64,000 bases of DNA, from positions 26,602,618 through 26,666,617 of the forward strand of contig OX438747.1 of assembly GCA_949316235.1 (NCBI GenBank), read 5' to 3'. Source of the stretch: Oegoconia quadripuncta (Eukaryota; Arthropoda; Insecta; Lepidoptera; Autostichidae). Positions 1 to 10,296 of this stretch are shown piece by piece. A model generated the notes under the pieces. That model ran no database searches. It was not told the origin of the DNA and saw nothing but the letters and a program-made list of their open reading frames with translations. A program made the translations under genes and the position numbers. The stretch's first letter is position 1. Each line of letters begins with the position of its first letter.

Positions 1-9
1 AAATTAATT

Positions 10-123
10 ATGGACGAAGTATACTGCAACAATCCTAATGAAGATATTGAAGCGGTAATAAAAACTGAAGTTTTAAATACATCACAGTGGGATGATAATT
101 TGGACGTTGATGACAATAAAACG
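10..123 (+). CDS. Orphan first coding exon of a C2H2 zinc-finger family gene
   Basis: An ATG opens 38 codons (starting MDEVYCNNPN) that end at an exact codon boundary followed by the donor GTAAGT at 124. The layout matches the first exons at 7419, 34247 and 47076: a short acidic peptide, a central I-K-T-E motif, and a phase-0 donor. No matching second exon (the Y-A-x-H/D-V-K-x-E type) or finger exon is found before the next first exon at 7419. It is therefore an exon of a gene whose rest was lost, an alternative first exon for gene A, or the start of a fourth copy disrupted by the LINEs that follow. The open frame and donor are seen directly; membership in the family is inferred from layout. 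Confidence 0.6.
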
Positions 124-889
124 GTAAGTGTTTACGAGATCAAAAAAAAAAAGTTTATTTAAGTAACTTATTCTTATTATCTATAACAGCATTAGGGGTC
201 TCCTTTTAAATAAAAATGTTTACCTGTATTATGAGACTCGGCTCTTCTACAACTATATAAATGCTTTAAACAAGAAGGTAAGTAGGTATACAAGTAAATT
301 CTTAATTTAACAATATTATTTTGAGATATAAAATTATAAAAATAGAGAGGTAGAGGTATGTGTTGTGTGCGTGTTTGTGATCTTATCATTTATTCGTACC
401 AAAAATGGAACAGTTGAATTACCTCTCTGTCTTTTCGTATGTCAAATAAGCCGTAATTTTTTGACATGTGTTAATTTCTCAAAAATGTAGGTACTAGGTA
501 ATTAATTTGCGAGCGTTGTATGGAGTGTCCGAGGTGTGACATAGCTAAGAACGTATCTTCGGGTTTCATCTTAAATATAAAAAAAATTATACTAAATAAC
601 CCTTGTAAGATCTATAATAAATAACATCGAAATATACTAAAAAAAACAATATACAACATTAGCAGAATTTACGCAAAACCAGAAATTCGTTTGTTCAGAA
701 TCAAAAAAAAAACAAAAATGTTTATTCAGTAACTTATTCAGCATGAACTATAACAGCTTATACTATAACCTATAACAGCATTAGGGGTCTCCTTTTAAGT
801 AAAAATGTCAAGTGTGGGTGACCTGACAACTGTATTAAACTTTGTAGAATTATTAGTGAAATGTAGTGGATACGATCATCTTCAACTTC
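124..889. other. Non-coding stretch downstream of the orphan exon
   Basis: No supported gene. A short sequence with the core ATTAGGGGTCTCCTTTTAA occurs twice, near 190-215 and near 778-806, each after an A-rich run and the word AGTAACTTATTC. This is a small local duplication or two copies of a short repeat. Confidence 0.5.
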
Positions 890-1500
890 AACTTTTTATT
901 TTATGGCAATCGGTCGTCTATATTACGATCGACCATTACTGCCAGAGTCCGGTTGTATGGCTAAAACGCTGAATGAGGTTGACCAGTATGTAGTCTGTGC
1001 CAAACTATGGGTCTAGATCCTGTTTGAGCAATCTAAAACAGAAAGAAAGACAAACATGAATATATAGTACAGGACGGCACAAGGACAAATCACGAATAAG
1101 ATATACTTAAATTTCATAATTTTATCTTATATGTGGATATATACTTAGATAAAATATTTACAAAAGGGGAATTTGAATATAACAATAGGCATTTCATGTT
1201 AGTGGGTTTAGGGATATCATAAGGGAGTATATCATATAAAGAGACTGGTTGGATAGGGCAATTGAAAAAGATATGATCCATAGACCCCTCCTCAAGACCA
1301 CAGTCACAAATTGCGGAATCCCTAATGTGAATTTTATTAAGATGAAGAGGCGTGCATGAGTGACCCAGACGCAAGCGGCAGATTACCGACGAAGATTGCT
1401 TGTCAGCTAGGCTAAAGCGGGAGAACCAGGGTCTCTTCAGAATCTCGGATTGGATGTCACTGTAGTAGCGGCCTGCGGTGTGGGGACTTGGGAGTAACGC
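890..1500 (-). mobile_element. I-type LINE 3' fragment (reverse orientation)
   Basis: Reading complement(1473..1114) gives 120 codons ending at a stop. They contain the cysteine-rich C-terminal segment typical of RNase H-bearing I/R1-type LINE ORF2: R-L-R-L-G-H-S-C-T, then C-x-C-G-L-E-E-G, then D-H-I-F-F-N-C-P. The segment is about 70% similar by eye to the one at 6572-6964. The RNase H and reverse transcriptase parts are absent, so this is a 5'-truncated copy. The sequence below 1114 is its 3' untranslated tail; the edges are approximate. Confidence 0.7.
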
Positions 1501-2028
1501 AAATTAGATACAAGTTGTCTCGATGATGGTAGTTTAATGTCCGTCTCACTTTCTGGATAAATGATCGGTACATACACCTTACATTAGTGCGGGGAAAGCT
1601 GATGCATACACTACACCTTCCCCCTTTCTTTTTAAAAAGAAAAAAAAATATTTCAAAATTTTTTTTTTTTTTACAAGTTTAGAGTATATATTTTTAATAT
1701 TTTACCATTCTTATAGTTTGAATAACATAAACACACAAGTTTCAAAAATGCATGGTTGAATAAAAACTAACAAAAAAATATATTAATATTTAACTGTAGG
1801 TAAGTAGAATTACCGGAAAAAAAAATCTAGTAGAAAACGACACTATAGCAATTGTATTGTATAAAACTTAATTAATCGGGAATGTTCCCAGTTTGCTTGC
1901 CACTATATGATTAAGTCAGAATCAGCTATAGAGTTTAGGCACGATCATTTTAAATGCTAGTAACTTTTAACATATCCTTTAAATTATTTGGATAGTTATG
2001 CAGATAGACTTATTAAATTATAAATAAT
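1501..2028. other. AT-rich non-coding stretch
   Basis: Poly-A and poly-T tracts around 1627-1675. No gene or recognisable element end was found. Confidence 0.4.
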
Positions 2029-2257
2029 TTGGGGTGTTTTAATTCTGTTACATGTATGTCTTCGATCGTACATCCATTGTTATCTCGGTTAGATCTCCTC
2101 CTGCAAAGAACTTCATCTTCACGATATTGGGCTCATAAAGACCTTCCCAGAATTTTGAAAAGTTTAAAGGAAATCAAAGCCCTATCATGCCCCATTTTTC
2201 AATCTCCAATTTGCCCCATATTTTCATGTAACTTTGAGGCCCTTTTATATCCCTAGG

Positions 2258-2826
2258 ATAGTTCTAGACTTCGGTGTCATCAAAAACGACCCAGCTGCTA
2301 ACTCTGTTTTTAATGAACAGTTAAAAAGGCAATGGAACGATTGGATAACAATATATACAGATGCCTCCAAACTGACAGATGTAGGATGTGTAGGCACAGC
2401 GGTCTGGATTCCAAGGTTTAGAATTGTTCTGAAATATAAAAGTCCCCCAGAATCATCAGTCTTCACAGGAGAGGCTTTAGCCATCCATGAAGCGGTTTCA
2501 TATGCCGAATCACATAAACTCCAGAGGGCAATCATCTTTTCTGATTCTAAGAGCTGTCTTCAAGCAATATCAAGTAATCCCTTCAAATATAAAAGTAACT
2601 TACCATTAATTTTCAAAATTAAAGAAACCCTTTATCAATGTCACAGGCAAGAAATAGAAATCGTTCTTGCATGGATCCCAAGTCATAGTGGTATAGAAGG
2701 CAATGAGGTGGTAGACACATGGGCTAAGGATGCAACTCAATCAGGGTGCTTATCGCAATATACGAGCTTTTCCTACGACCTATTATCCCTTGCTCGAAAG
2801 TCCCTGCGAGAGACATGGCAAAATGT
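2258..2826 (+). pseudogene. LINE ORF2 RNase H domain (interrupted)
   Basis: The RNase H catalytic acids are all visible: Asp in I-Y-T-D-A-S, Glu in T-G-E-A-L-A, Asp in I-F-S-D-S-K-S, and the terminal Asp in E-V-V-D-T-W-A, with the W-I-P-S-H-S-G-I loop before it. RNase H removes the RNA strand during retrotransposition. The frame shifts near 2240-2256 relative to the upstream coding piece (2029-2256), and the domain runs into the inserted LINE at about 2827. It is a broken copy although the domain itself looks complete. Confidence 0.75.
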
Positions 2827-3378
2827 AAAGACATGGGTTTGCGACTTAGCCATTATATGGGACAGGCAATACTTAATAACTGTATGCCTGATGCCACCTA
2901 CTCAATTATATTAAAAAAGATCTTGTCAAAGACTTTTAAAGAGAATACTACTCTGATAATTTTTATAGGACGACGGGGAAATGTAAATAAAAAAACTCTG
3001 ATATATTATTTCTCTCAATTGAATAATTTAAATAATGTTCATAAGGTTTTATTGTTTGCATTTCCATTTAGCCAGAGTTTTAAAAAAAATGAAAATGACT
3101 TTAGACATAATTTAAATTTAACATTGCATACTCTGACATGTCGTCATGAAAATAAATTTCATTTTTTTGACACTAATAAATTTATTAGTTCCAAATATTT
3201 TTATGTGACAGGAGATAATTATTATCTTCCCAAATATTTTAGGAGACAATTAGCAAATATGCTATCCTATTTTATTTTAAATTCAGTCACTTTAGTGACT
3301 GACCCAACAGGCGCCTCTATTGGGCAGCCATTAATTATTAATAAATCCTTGGAAATCATTCCAAATAATTTAAATTAA
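2827..3378 (+). CDS. LINE ORF1 C-terminal part (esterase-like, 5'-truncated)
   Basis: The open frame ends at 3378, 41 nt before ORF2. It contains G-R-R-G-N-V-N and, near its end, a segment of the form G-D-N-Y-Y-L-P-K-Y-F-R-R-Q-L-A-N. Segments of this kind end the ORF1 proteins of CR1/Daphne-type LINEs, whose ORF1 often carries an SGNH esterase fold. Reading frame continues upstream into the host LINE sequence, so its first residues are not original. Assignment rests on position before ORF2 and on these weak motifs. Confidence 0.5.
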   Translation, partial: KDMGLRLSHYMGQAILNNCMPDATYSIILKKILSKTFKENTTLIIFIGRRGNVNKKTLIYYFSQLNNLNNVHKVLLFAFPFSQSFKKNENDFRHNLNLTLHTLTCRHENKFHFFDTNKFISSKYFYVTGDNYYLPKYFRRQLANMLSYFILNSVTLVTDPTGASIGQPLIINKSLEIIPNNLN

Positions 3379-3419
3379 ATCATAAGACAACAGAGACTAC
3401 CTCTGGCATTATAAAATAT

Positions 3420-6326
3420 ATGTTTGAAAAAAAAAATTATAAAAGGGTTGCCACGCCCCAAAATAGATATAAAAAAAATGGTTTAAAAATTCAAAAATGT
3501 ATTAATCTGGTACACCAAAATATTCAGGGTATGAGTGGCAAAGAACTAGAGGTGGAGCTGTTCATGAGCTGCACTAACATTGATGTATTATGTTTAACGG
3601 AGCACTGGTATAAGCAATGTGAGCTCATGTTCGGCTTCAAGGAGTACCAGATTGCAAGCTCGTTCAGCAGGACGAAGGCAATACGAGGCGGTAGTCTCAT
3701 TCTAATTCGTAATAATATTAAATTTAAAGAGCGCCTCGATATTGTAAACCTTTCTGTTGAGCGAACTATTGAAATAGCCTGTGTGGAAATTGCGCGGCTT
3801 ACTGTATTATGTGTGTATAAACCCCCTTCTTCATCTTATGAATTATTTGAGAAAATCATGGATGAAATCCTGTGTAAAATTTGTAATTCAAATAAATACA
3901 TTGTAATTTGCGGAGATTTTAATATAAACATATTAGAAGATAGCATTCAAACCAGAAGACTTAAATCTTTTTTCAGTTGCTATCATCTTGCTAATCTTTT
4001 TTCAGTGCCCACTAGAATAGCTTCTACATCAGCTACTTGCATTGATAACATTTTCTCGAATTTACAACCCAGTGATAAATCTATTTTAAATAAATTAAGT
4101 TCAGATCACTGTGGTCAGTTAGCGGTTTTTAACATAGCAATTAATAAAACGCTGAAAAGAGATATATCGTATGTGCCAGTAACTGAGTCACTACTCGATC
4201 AATATAAGAGTAAAGTGACTGCGAAATTAGATTATTTACCGTACTGTGACGATCCTAATGTATTATATAAATCAGTTTTTGACATTTTAAAAACTGAAAG
4301 TAATAAAGTTTTCTTAGCAAAATCTGTTAAAATCAACAATTCCCTCGTTTTTAGTGATTGGGCGACGGTGGGAATTCATAAAAGTAGGCAAAAGTTATAT
4401 GAGCTTTATGATGAAAGGACATATAATAAGAGCGAAAGTTTTATTGAATATGTTAGGCAATACTCGAAAATATTCAAGCGAGCTTGTGCCACAGCAAAAT
4501 CAAATTTTATAAATAATAAAATAAAGAATAGCGCGGACATAGTAAAGACAACTTGGAAAGTTATAAATAGCGAAACTGGCAAATTTAAAAGTCTTAACAC
4601 TGATACGCTATTAAAAATTAATGATCGAATTCTAACTTCACAATTAGAAGTTGCAGAAGCTTTTGAAAAATTCTTTACTGATATCCCAATATTAACTACA
4701 AATTCTCTGAATTCATGTCCCACACTCGCTGAATCGCTACTTAAACAAAATGTGGAGATTTGTGACTCCCATTTTAAATTTAATCATGTAAGTCCTATAG
4801 ACATCTTAAAAGCATTTCGTTCTTTAGACAAGAAAAAAACTGCCGACCTTCACGGTTTATCAGTAAAAATTATTAGTGCCGTAATTGATTGTATTTCACC
4901 ACACTTAGCTTATATCTTTAATAAATGTACTGATGATGGCATATTTCCTGATCTGATGAAGCACAGTAAAGTCATCCCTTTATTTAAATCCGGTAGTACA
5001 TCAGACCCCTCTAATTTTAGACCTATTTCAATACTACCGACTCTCAGCAAAATCTTTGAAAAAATTATATTAAATCAGATATCGAGTTATTTTTACAGTA
5101 ACAATCTAATGTCATATAAACAATTCGGTTTTACAAGGGGCCGCTCGACAACCGATGCAGGTGTCGAGCTCTTACAATATATTTTTGAGGCTTGGGAAGA
5201 TGCGCGGGATGCAATAGGAGTATTTTGCGACTTGTCCAAGGCCTTTGATTGCGTTCATCACGACACTTTAATCAGGAAATTACGTCATTATGGTGTAACC
5301 GGCCGAGCTCTCGACCTTCTGAATTCTTATTTGAGTAACCGAGTTCAGAGGGTTGATATCAGTGGCAATACATCGTCAGGGTCGACAGTCTGTATGGGCG
5401 TCCCAAAAGGCTCCATTCTCGGACCATTTTTGTTTTTGGTTTACATAAATGACTTGCCAAACCTTGTAAACGATAAACATGAAATAGTATTGTTTGCTGA
5501 CGATACCTCTGTAATGTTTAAAGTAAATAGACTAAAATTAAATTATGACGACGTGAACAACGCTATTTCTCAAATAGTAGAATGGTTTACGGCAAATAAT
5601 TTGTTACTGAATGAGAAAAAAACTAAATGTGTAAAATTTGTACTGCCTAATGTCAGGGAGGTGCCCACAAATATAATGATAAAAAATGTCACTCTAGACC
5701 TTGTTGAGTCCACTGTATTTTTGGGCATTACTTTGGACGCCAAATTACAATGGGGTCCTCATATCCATAAATTGGCGAAGAAGCTCAGCTCTGCAGCGTA
5801 TGCAGTCAAAAAAATTAGACAAATATCGGACGTAAATACTGCTAGATTAGTATATTTTAGTTATTTCCATAGCCTGATGTCTTACGGTATCTTGCTGTGG
5901 GGAAATGCCGCGGATATCAATACAATCTTTGTTTTACAAAAACGAGCCGTTCGCGCAATTTATCAATTGAGACCTGCAGTGTCACTTAGAGACAGATTTA
6001 AAGAGTATAATATTCTAACCTTTTCGTCACAGTACATTTTTGAAAATCTAATATATGTCAAAAAAAATATAGCATCATTTAGGAAAAATAGTGATAAACA
6101 TGATGTCAATACAAGAAATAAAGATAAACTTGCAGGTCACATAAGTCGCCTCCACAAAGTCAGTAATTCATTCAAAGGGTTATGTATACGCTTTTTCAAT
6201 AAAGTTCCTGTTGTTATACAAAATCTTCCTTTCAATAAATTTAAAGATACTATAAAACAGAAACTTATTAAGAAAGCATATTATAAAATATCAGATTATT
6301 TAGATGATAAACAATCATGGACATAA
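3420..6326 (+). CDS. LINE ORF2: endonuclease and reverse transcriptase, intact
   Basis: 968 residues with no stop. An N-terminal APE-type endonuclease shows C-L-T-E-H-W (about residue 58), G-D-F-N-I-N (about 165) and S-D-H-C-G (about 228). The reverse transcriptase follows, with F-R-P-I-S-I-L-P (about 532), S-K-A-F-D-C (about 606) and the catalytic F-A-D-D-T-S (about 692), then a C-terminal region of about 230 residues. The enzyme nicks target DNA and primes reverse transcription of its own RNA. All catalytic residues are present, which is unusual among the decayed LINEs in this window and points to recent insertion. The start is the first ATG of the frame after the ORF1 stop. Confidence 0.88.
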   Translation: MFEKKNYKRVATPQNRYKKNGLKIQKCINLVHQNIQGMSGKELEVELFMSCTNIDVLCLTEHWYKQCELMFGFKEYQIASSFSRTKAIRGGSLILIRNNIKFKERLDIVNLSVERTIEIACVEIARLTVLCVYKPPSSSYELFEKIMDEILCKICNSNKYIVICGDFNINILEDSIQTRRLKSFFSCYHLANLFSVPTRIASTSATCIDNIFSNLQPSDKSILNKLSSDHCGQLAVFNIAINKTLKRDISYVPVTESLLDQYKSKVTAKLDYLPYCDDPNVLYKSVFDILKTESNKVFLAKSVKINNSLVFSDWATVGIHKSRQKLYELYDERTYNKSESFIEYVRQYSKIFKRACATAKSNFINNKIKNSADIVKTTWKVINSETGKFKSLNTDTLLKINDRILTSQLEVAEAFEKFFTDIPILTTNSLNSCPTLAESLLKQNVEICDSHFKFNHVSPIDILKAFRSLDKKKTADLHGLSVKIISAVIDCISPHLAYIFNKCTDDGIFPDLMKHSKVIPLFKSGSTSDPSNFRPISILPTLSKIFEKIILNQISSYFYSNNLMSYKQFGFTRGRSTTDAGVELLQYIFEAWEDARDAIGVFCDLSKAFDCVHHDTLIRKLRHYGVTGRALDLLNSYLSNRVQRVDISGNTSSGSTVCMGVPKGSILGPFLFLVYINDLPNLVNDKHEIVLFADDTSVMFKVNRLKLNYDDVNNAISQIVEWFTANNLLLNEKKTKCVKFVLPNVREVPTNIMIKNVTLDLVESTVFLGITLDAKLQWGPHIHKLAKKLSSAAYAVKKIRQISDVNTARLVYFSYFHSLMSYGILLWGNAADINTIFVLQKRAVRAIYQLRPAVSLRDRFKEYNILTFSSQYIFENLIYVKKNIASFRKNSDKHDVNTRNKDKLAGHISRLHKVSNSFKGLCIRFFNKVPVVIQNLPFNKFKDTIKQKLIKKAYYKISDYLDDKQSWT

Positions 6327-6571
6327 CCAGCCCGTTCGCATAACCAGGCTATTTCACAATTAATAATGAAATATTATAATATAAAATAATAATTTTGTAA
6401 TATAAAAACCTTTTTTTAAAAGAGCGACCTCTCGAGTTTCTTGCTTGTTCTTCTCAGGGGAAAATTGCCTTTTGAACAAGCAGTAGCTTTAAAAATGTAA
6501 AATCTGACTATTTTAAGTGTACCCTGTGTACCTACAAAATAAAGCATTTTTTGATTTTGATTTTTGATTTT

Positions 6572-6964
6572 GATGATTGGAGTCAATCTAGGGTGGCTAA
6601 AGGCCGTTTTTATGGACCTATCCAACCAAATATCCCGCGAAAACCTTGGTTCTTCCGCTTCCGCTCTTTAAACAAACAAGTTACCTCGACCATCTGCAGG
6701 CTACGCTTGGGCCACGCTTGTACTCCTGTCCACCTAGCAAAAATTAGGGTTAGAGATCACTCACTCTGTGAATGTGGCTTGGACGAAGGTTCGCTGGACC
6801 ACATATTTTTCAATTGCCCCAAATACCCTATTTCCCTGTACGACATACTCCCTATTGAAGTCCCACGCCCTATTAACTTTCAATCTCTTTTAACATTTGT
6901 TGATTCTCCCATAATTATCAAATATCTATGTAAATATATTTTGGAATTTGATATTAAACTTTAA
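6572..6964 (+). pseudogene. LINE ORF2 cysteine-rich C terminus (right half of interrupted LINE)
   Basis: This continues the frame of the RNase H block. It begins D-D-W-S-Q-S-R-V-A-K-G-R-F-Y-G and contains R-L-R-L-G-H-A-C-T, C-E-C-G-L-D-E-G and D-H-I-F-F-N-C-P before a stop at 6964. This zinc-ribbon-like tail follows RNase H in I-type LINEs. It is separated from its upstream half by the 3.7-kb Daphne-like element. Confidence 0.75.
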
Positions 6965-7418
6965 CCCCTGTACTCATTTCACTTGTGTTGTTACGTTTAC
7001 GTTATTTGTACTTGTCTATTTTATTGGCTTGATATTGTCCTAGTCCCATTGTGAGTGTCCTTGGTTTTATGTTATTTAATTATTTGTTCTAGATGGAGAA
7101 ATGAATAACTGGCCAAATTAGTAATACATCGTTTCTCTAAAACCGGTCAGCTTTTCCCGTGAATTTTCCTCTACATACGTTGTCATTGGCAGAATTTATT
7201 GTGCTAGAAGAGCACGATATAAAAAGCCATATATAAAAAAAAAAAAAAAAAATAGACATTATCTGAGTAATCTGTGCTATTGACGGAGACTTTGTATGGG
7301 TGTTTCCAACGCCTTATAAAACAAACTGTGATCCTGAGTGAGAGTGCTTGTCTGTCCCACGTACCTACCTACATACATCTTCTCTTAAAAAAATACAAGC
7401 CTGTTCCTGTTCAGCATT

Positions 7419-7526
7419 ATGGAGACGGTCATATATAATACAGATCGTACAAGCGCAGTCATACTAATAAAATCTGAAGACTTCGATACGTCAGAATGTT
7501 TGGATGCTAAAGACAACGGTATGGAT
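7419..7526 (+). CDS. Zinc-finger gene A, exon 1
   Basis: ATG plus 36 codons ending exactly at the donor GTAAGT (7527). It starts METVIYNTDR, carries the motif L-I-K-S-E-D and ends D-N-G-M-D. Exon 1 of gene B (34247-34354) encodes the same 36 residues except one (Lys to Glu at residue 31), which shows a recent duplication. The I-K-S-E tetrapeptide fits the SUMO acceptor consensus. It joins in phase 0 to the exon at 11604; the sum of exon lengths gives an uninterrupted 742-codon reading frame. Confidence 0.82.
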
Positions 7527-7892
7527 GTAAGTCATACGTATTATTTTCAATACTCTGGGCGGGTTTACAGCAAGCGAGCAGCCTCGCGCTTTGCTTTTAT
7601 TTTGCTACACACAACTATATAAAAAAATGAAACGAAATAATAAAAAAAAAAAAATTGGGTGAAGTCAAAGTATTCACTTTACGTCTTATGTCTAGCCAGG
7701 AATCCTCTCTTACCCCCCCTGTTAACACAACCGTCTATTAGCATTAACCCTGCTGTGGTGACGCGAAATTATTTTAAGTAGGTACATAACCTGACATTTT
7801 AACTAAAAAATTAATGTAACTAGGTATAATGTGCATGTGTAAATATAATCCTTAATTAAATGTGTAAATTTAATTAAATTTTGCATGCCAAT

Positions 7893-8020
7893 GGTGTCGA
7901 TTCGGTTGTACGCAAACTAAACTAAAACCAGTTTAAAAGTAGGTCTGTCTTTTTCTCTCTGGAACAATATAACGTCTAATTCTGATTTTAGTTTAGTTCG
8001 TGTGCAACCGAATCGACACC
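7893..8020. repeat. Small MITE in gene A intron 1 (GGTGTCG ... CGACACC)
   Basis: 128 bp with terminal inverted repeats starting GGTGTCGATTCGG and ending CCGAATCGACACC. The same position in gene B intron 1 (34798-34933) holds a related element whose interior is in the opposite orientation. Family members also occur in tandem at 29999-30639. Confidence 0.75.
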
Positions 8021-8039
8021 AGTGTCTGCTAAAATGTGT

Positions 8040-8666
8040 GAAACTTTATATTTGTGAATGAGATCTGTGTACCACATTTAGAGCAAAATAAATGTATTTG
8101 TATTTTGTATAAGGGTGGTATTCCATTTATCAAAGATGTTTGTCCAATGTAGATTTGATCAAAGAAATTGAACAATGTCATCAAATATAGCAACAACGAT
8201 TTTGATCAAAGATTAATAACATTTTAAGATTTCGTAGACAATTGCAATTTTCTCTTCGCCTTTGAATCTATGGCTTCACCCAAATTTTTTTTGGTCTGCT
8301 TTTTTCTTTTTTCATAATAATCTAATGATAATAACAGCACATAAAGTCGCACTACGTTTATCTCATTTTCTCAGAGTATGCAAAATCTTAGACAAAGATG
8401 TGGTTGAATGGGCATCCTCAAAGAAATTTCGTCAAATATTGATCACAGAAATTGGACAAAGATATTGGATAAGTGGAATACCACCCTAATTGGTGACGCC
8501 AGTCTTAGAGGTAAGAAAGTTCGAGGTAAGATTTTTCTACTGTTAATGTAAGTTTAATTTGAAAAACGCACAATTGTTTTTTAATAAAGTGTTTAGTCCT
8601 AAATGACAGTAGGGTTATTAATAATTATGTAAATTTCTATGGACACTAAGGCCTTTATTTCAGAAT
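8040..8666. other. Gene A intron 1, duplicated non-coding sequence
   Basis: No gene. The stretch is collinear with 34950-35589 in gene B intron 1. It contains a pair of related words near its ends (AGGGTGGTATTCCATTTATC at 8112 and its approximate inverse ending ACCACCCT near 8487), so it may itself be an old inverted-repeat element of about 375 bp. Confidence 0.45.
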
Positions 8667-8930
8667 TTAATTCAATTTTTCAATTAAATTTTTTTAATTT
8701 AATTCAATTTATTGTTAAAAAAAACTTAATGCTACATACAATAATTTGATGATGGAGCCCCTATTAAGTAATTGAATACCTGTGCCAGGGGTCTCCGCTC
8801 TTCCACGGTGTATATAGTATACATAATACTAAAGATAAATGCTTCTAACAAAAAGAAAATAAAGATTAACAACTAAATTACAAATAGTCTTTATATAAAG
8901 TAATTTATATACTATTAAACAGTGTTGTAC

Positions 8931-8976
8931 TTGTGTGTGTGTGTGTGTGTGTGCGCGTGTGTGTGTTTGTTTGTGT
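8931..8976 (+). repeat. (TG)n microsatellite
   Basis: An interrupted TG run with one GCGC interruption, immediately upstream of the mariner left end. Confidence 0.85.
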
Positions 8977-8998
8977 TGTGTGTTTGCGTGGGTGTGTA

Positions 8999-10296
8999 CG
9001 AGGGTGGTCCCAAAAGTAGCCGACCTAACCAAGAAAAACCAAAATAAATGGGATAAACCATATTTATTTCTCTACATACCTAGCTTCCTTGTAGCTCGAT
9101 ACACTTTTCCCAGCGGTGCTCTATAGCTTCAATGCCACGTCTATAGTAGGAATCGTCGAACTCTTCAAAATAGCCATTAACCAAAGACTCAACCTCTATG
9201 TTGCTTGAAAATCTTTTCCCGCCGAGCTATTTTTTTAGGTTTGGGAACAGAAAATAATCTGACGGGGCCAAATCTGGTGAATAAGGTGCATGGGGAAGCA
9301 ATTCAAATTTTAATTCTTTGATTTTAGCCATTGCAATGCCGGATGTGTGGACTGGAGCGTTGTCTTGATGAAACAAAACTTTTTTCTTTGACAAGTGAGA
9401 CCGTTTTTTCTTTATTTCTTCACTCAGACGCTGCAATAAGTTCGCATAATACTCGCCATTAATGGTTTTTCCTTTTGGAAGATAATCTATAAAAATTATG
9501 CCACGCGCGTCCCAGAAAACTGAAGCCATGACTTTTCCTGCCGATGGAACTGTTTTTGCCTTCTTTGGAGCTGATTCTCCTCTTTCAGTCCATTGTTTTG
9601 ACTGTTCCTTAGTCTCAGGTGTAAAGTGATGGACCCATGTTTCATCCATGGTGATAAATCGACGCAAAAACTCGGTTTTATTGCTGCGAAATTTTGCTAA
9701 ACATTCGACTGACACATCCTCACGACGCTGTTTTTGTTCTACTGTGAGTAATCGCGGCACCCATCTTGCGCACAGCTTTCTTATGTCCAAGTTTTCTGTT
9801 AAAATACGATGGACTGCACTTTTTGAAATGCCTACCATATCTGCTAGCTCGCGCACTTTCAGTCGACGGTCATCCAGTACCGTTTTGTGGATTTTTTTTA
9901 CTATTTCTGGATTAGTCACCTCATTTGGTCGTCCACTGCGATGCTCATCTTGGCAGCTCGAGCGACCGCGCTTGAACTCTGCCACCCAATATTTTATTGT
10001 GGTAAATGAAGGAGCAGACTCCCCCAAAGTAGAATCTAGCTCCACTTTGATATTAGTTGGGCTGAGACCTTTCAAATAAAAATATTGAATTACGTAACGA
10101 ACACCAATTTTATCCATAGTCGAAAAATTCGATGAAAACTTTCACTAAATATGCTTCAGAACAAATGCCAAATGACCTAGCGCGTTCGAATTCTAAATTT
10201 AAATTTCCTAATGTTCACGCTTCCTAAAAAGAGTATTTAATCAAATAAAAACTGCCAGTAAGTAAGTAAGGTCGGGTATTTATGGGACCGCCCTCG
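8999..10296 (-). mobile_element. Mariner DNA transposon, near full length
   Basis: 1298 bp, the usual mariner size. The left end CGAGGGTGGTCCCAAAAGTA and the inverted right end CGAGGGCGGTCCCATAAATA match at 17 of 20 positions. A TA dinucleotide flanks each side (8997-8998 and 10297-10298), as expected for Tc1/mariner insertion. The element contains one transposase frame on the minus strand. Confidence 0.92.
9080..10117 (-). pseudogene. Mariner transposase with one nonsense codon
   Basis: Reading from ATG at 10117, the frame runs 296 codons to a TAG at 9227-9229, then continues in the same frame to a second stop at 9080-9082. Without the TAG it would have 345 residues, the usual mariner length. 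The N-terminal helix-turn-helix region comes first (G-I-S-K-S-A-V-H-R-I-L near residue 95). The DD34D catalytic triad follows: T-M-D-E-T-W, H-Q-D-N-A-P-V-H and S-P-D-L-A-P-S-D-Y-F-L-F-P. The TAG lies after N-L-K-K, where the family normally has Trp, so a single G-to-A change explains it. All catalytic acids precede the stop. The protein would bind its inverted repeats and cut and paste the element. Confidence 0.9.

Larger units (their letters stand above)
2827..6571 (+). mobile_element. Daphne/CR1-like LINE with intact ORF2
   Basis: The element carries the end of ORF1, a complete ORF2, a 3' untranslated region and a terminal run of TTTTGA-like repeats (6548-6571) in place of a poly-A tail. 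It interrupts the RNase H-type LINE in the same orientation. The 5' edge falls inside ORF1, so it is 5'-truncated. Its 3' tail, with the marker words CTCAGGGGAAAATTG and CCTGTGTACCTACAAAATAA, recurs near 49800-49966, 50450-50700 and 51780-51945, so this family is abundant locally. Confidence 0.8.
2029..7251 (+). mobile_element. I-type LINE (RNase H class), interrupted by a second LINE
   Basis: Two coding blocks of one 5'-truncated retrotransposon flank an insertion. The left block (2029-2826) carries the linker after reverse transcriptase and an RNase H domain. The right block (6572-6964) carries the cysteine-rich C terminus, followed by an untranslated tail ending in an A-run at about 7232-7251. 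The reading frame of the left block resumes in the right block once 2827-6571 is removed. The 5' edge near 2029 is approximate. No target duplication was identified. Confidence 0.7.

Noticed and set aside
8829..9126. Open frames across the TG microsatellite
   Set aside because: Cys-Val and Thr-His repeats from the dinucleotide run.
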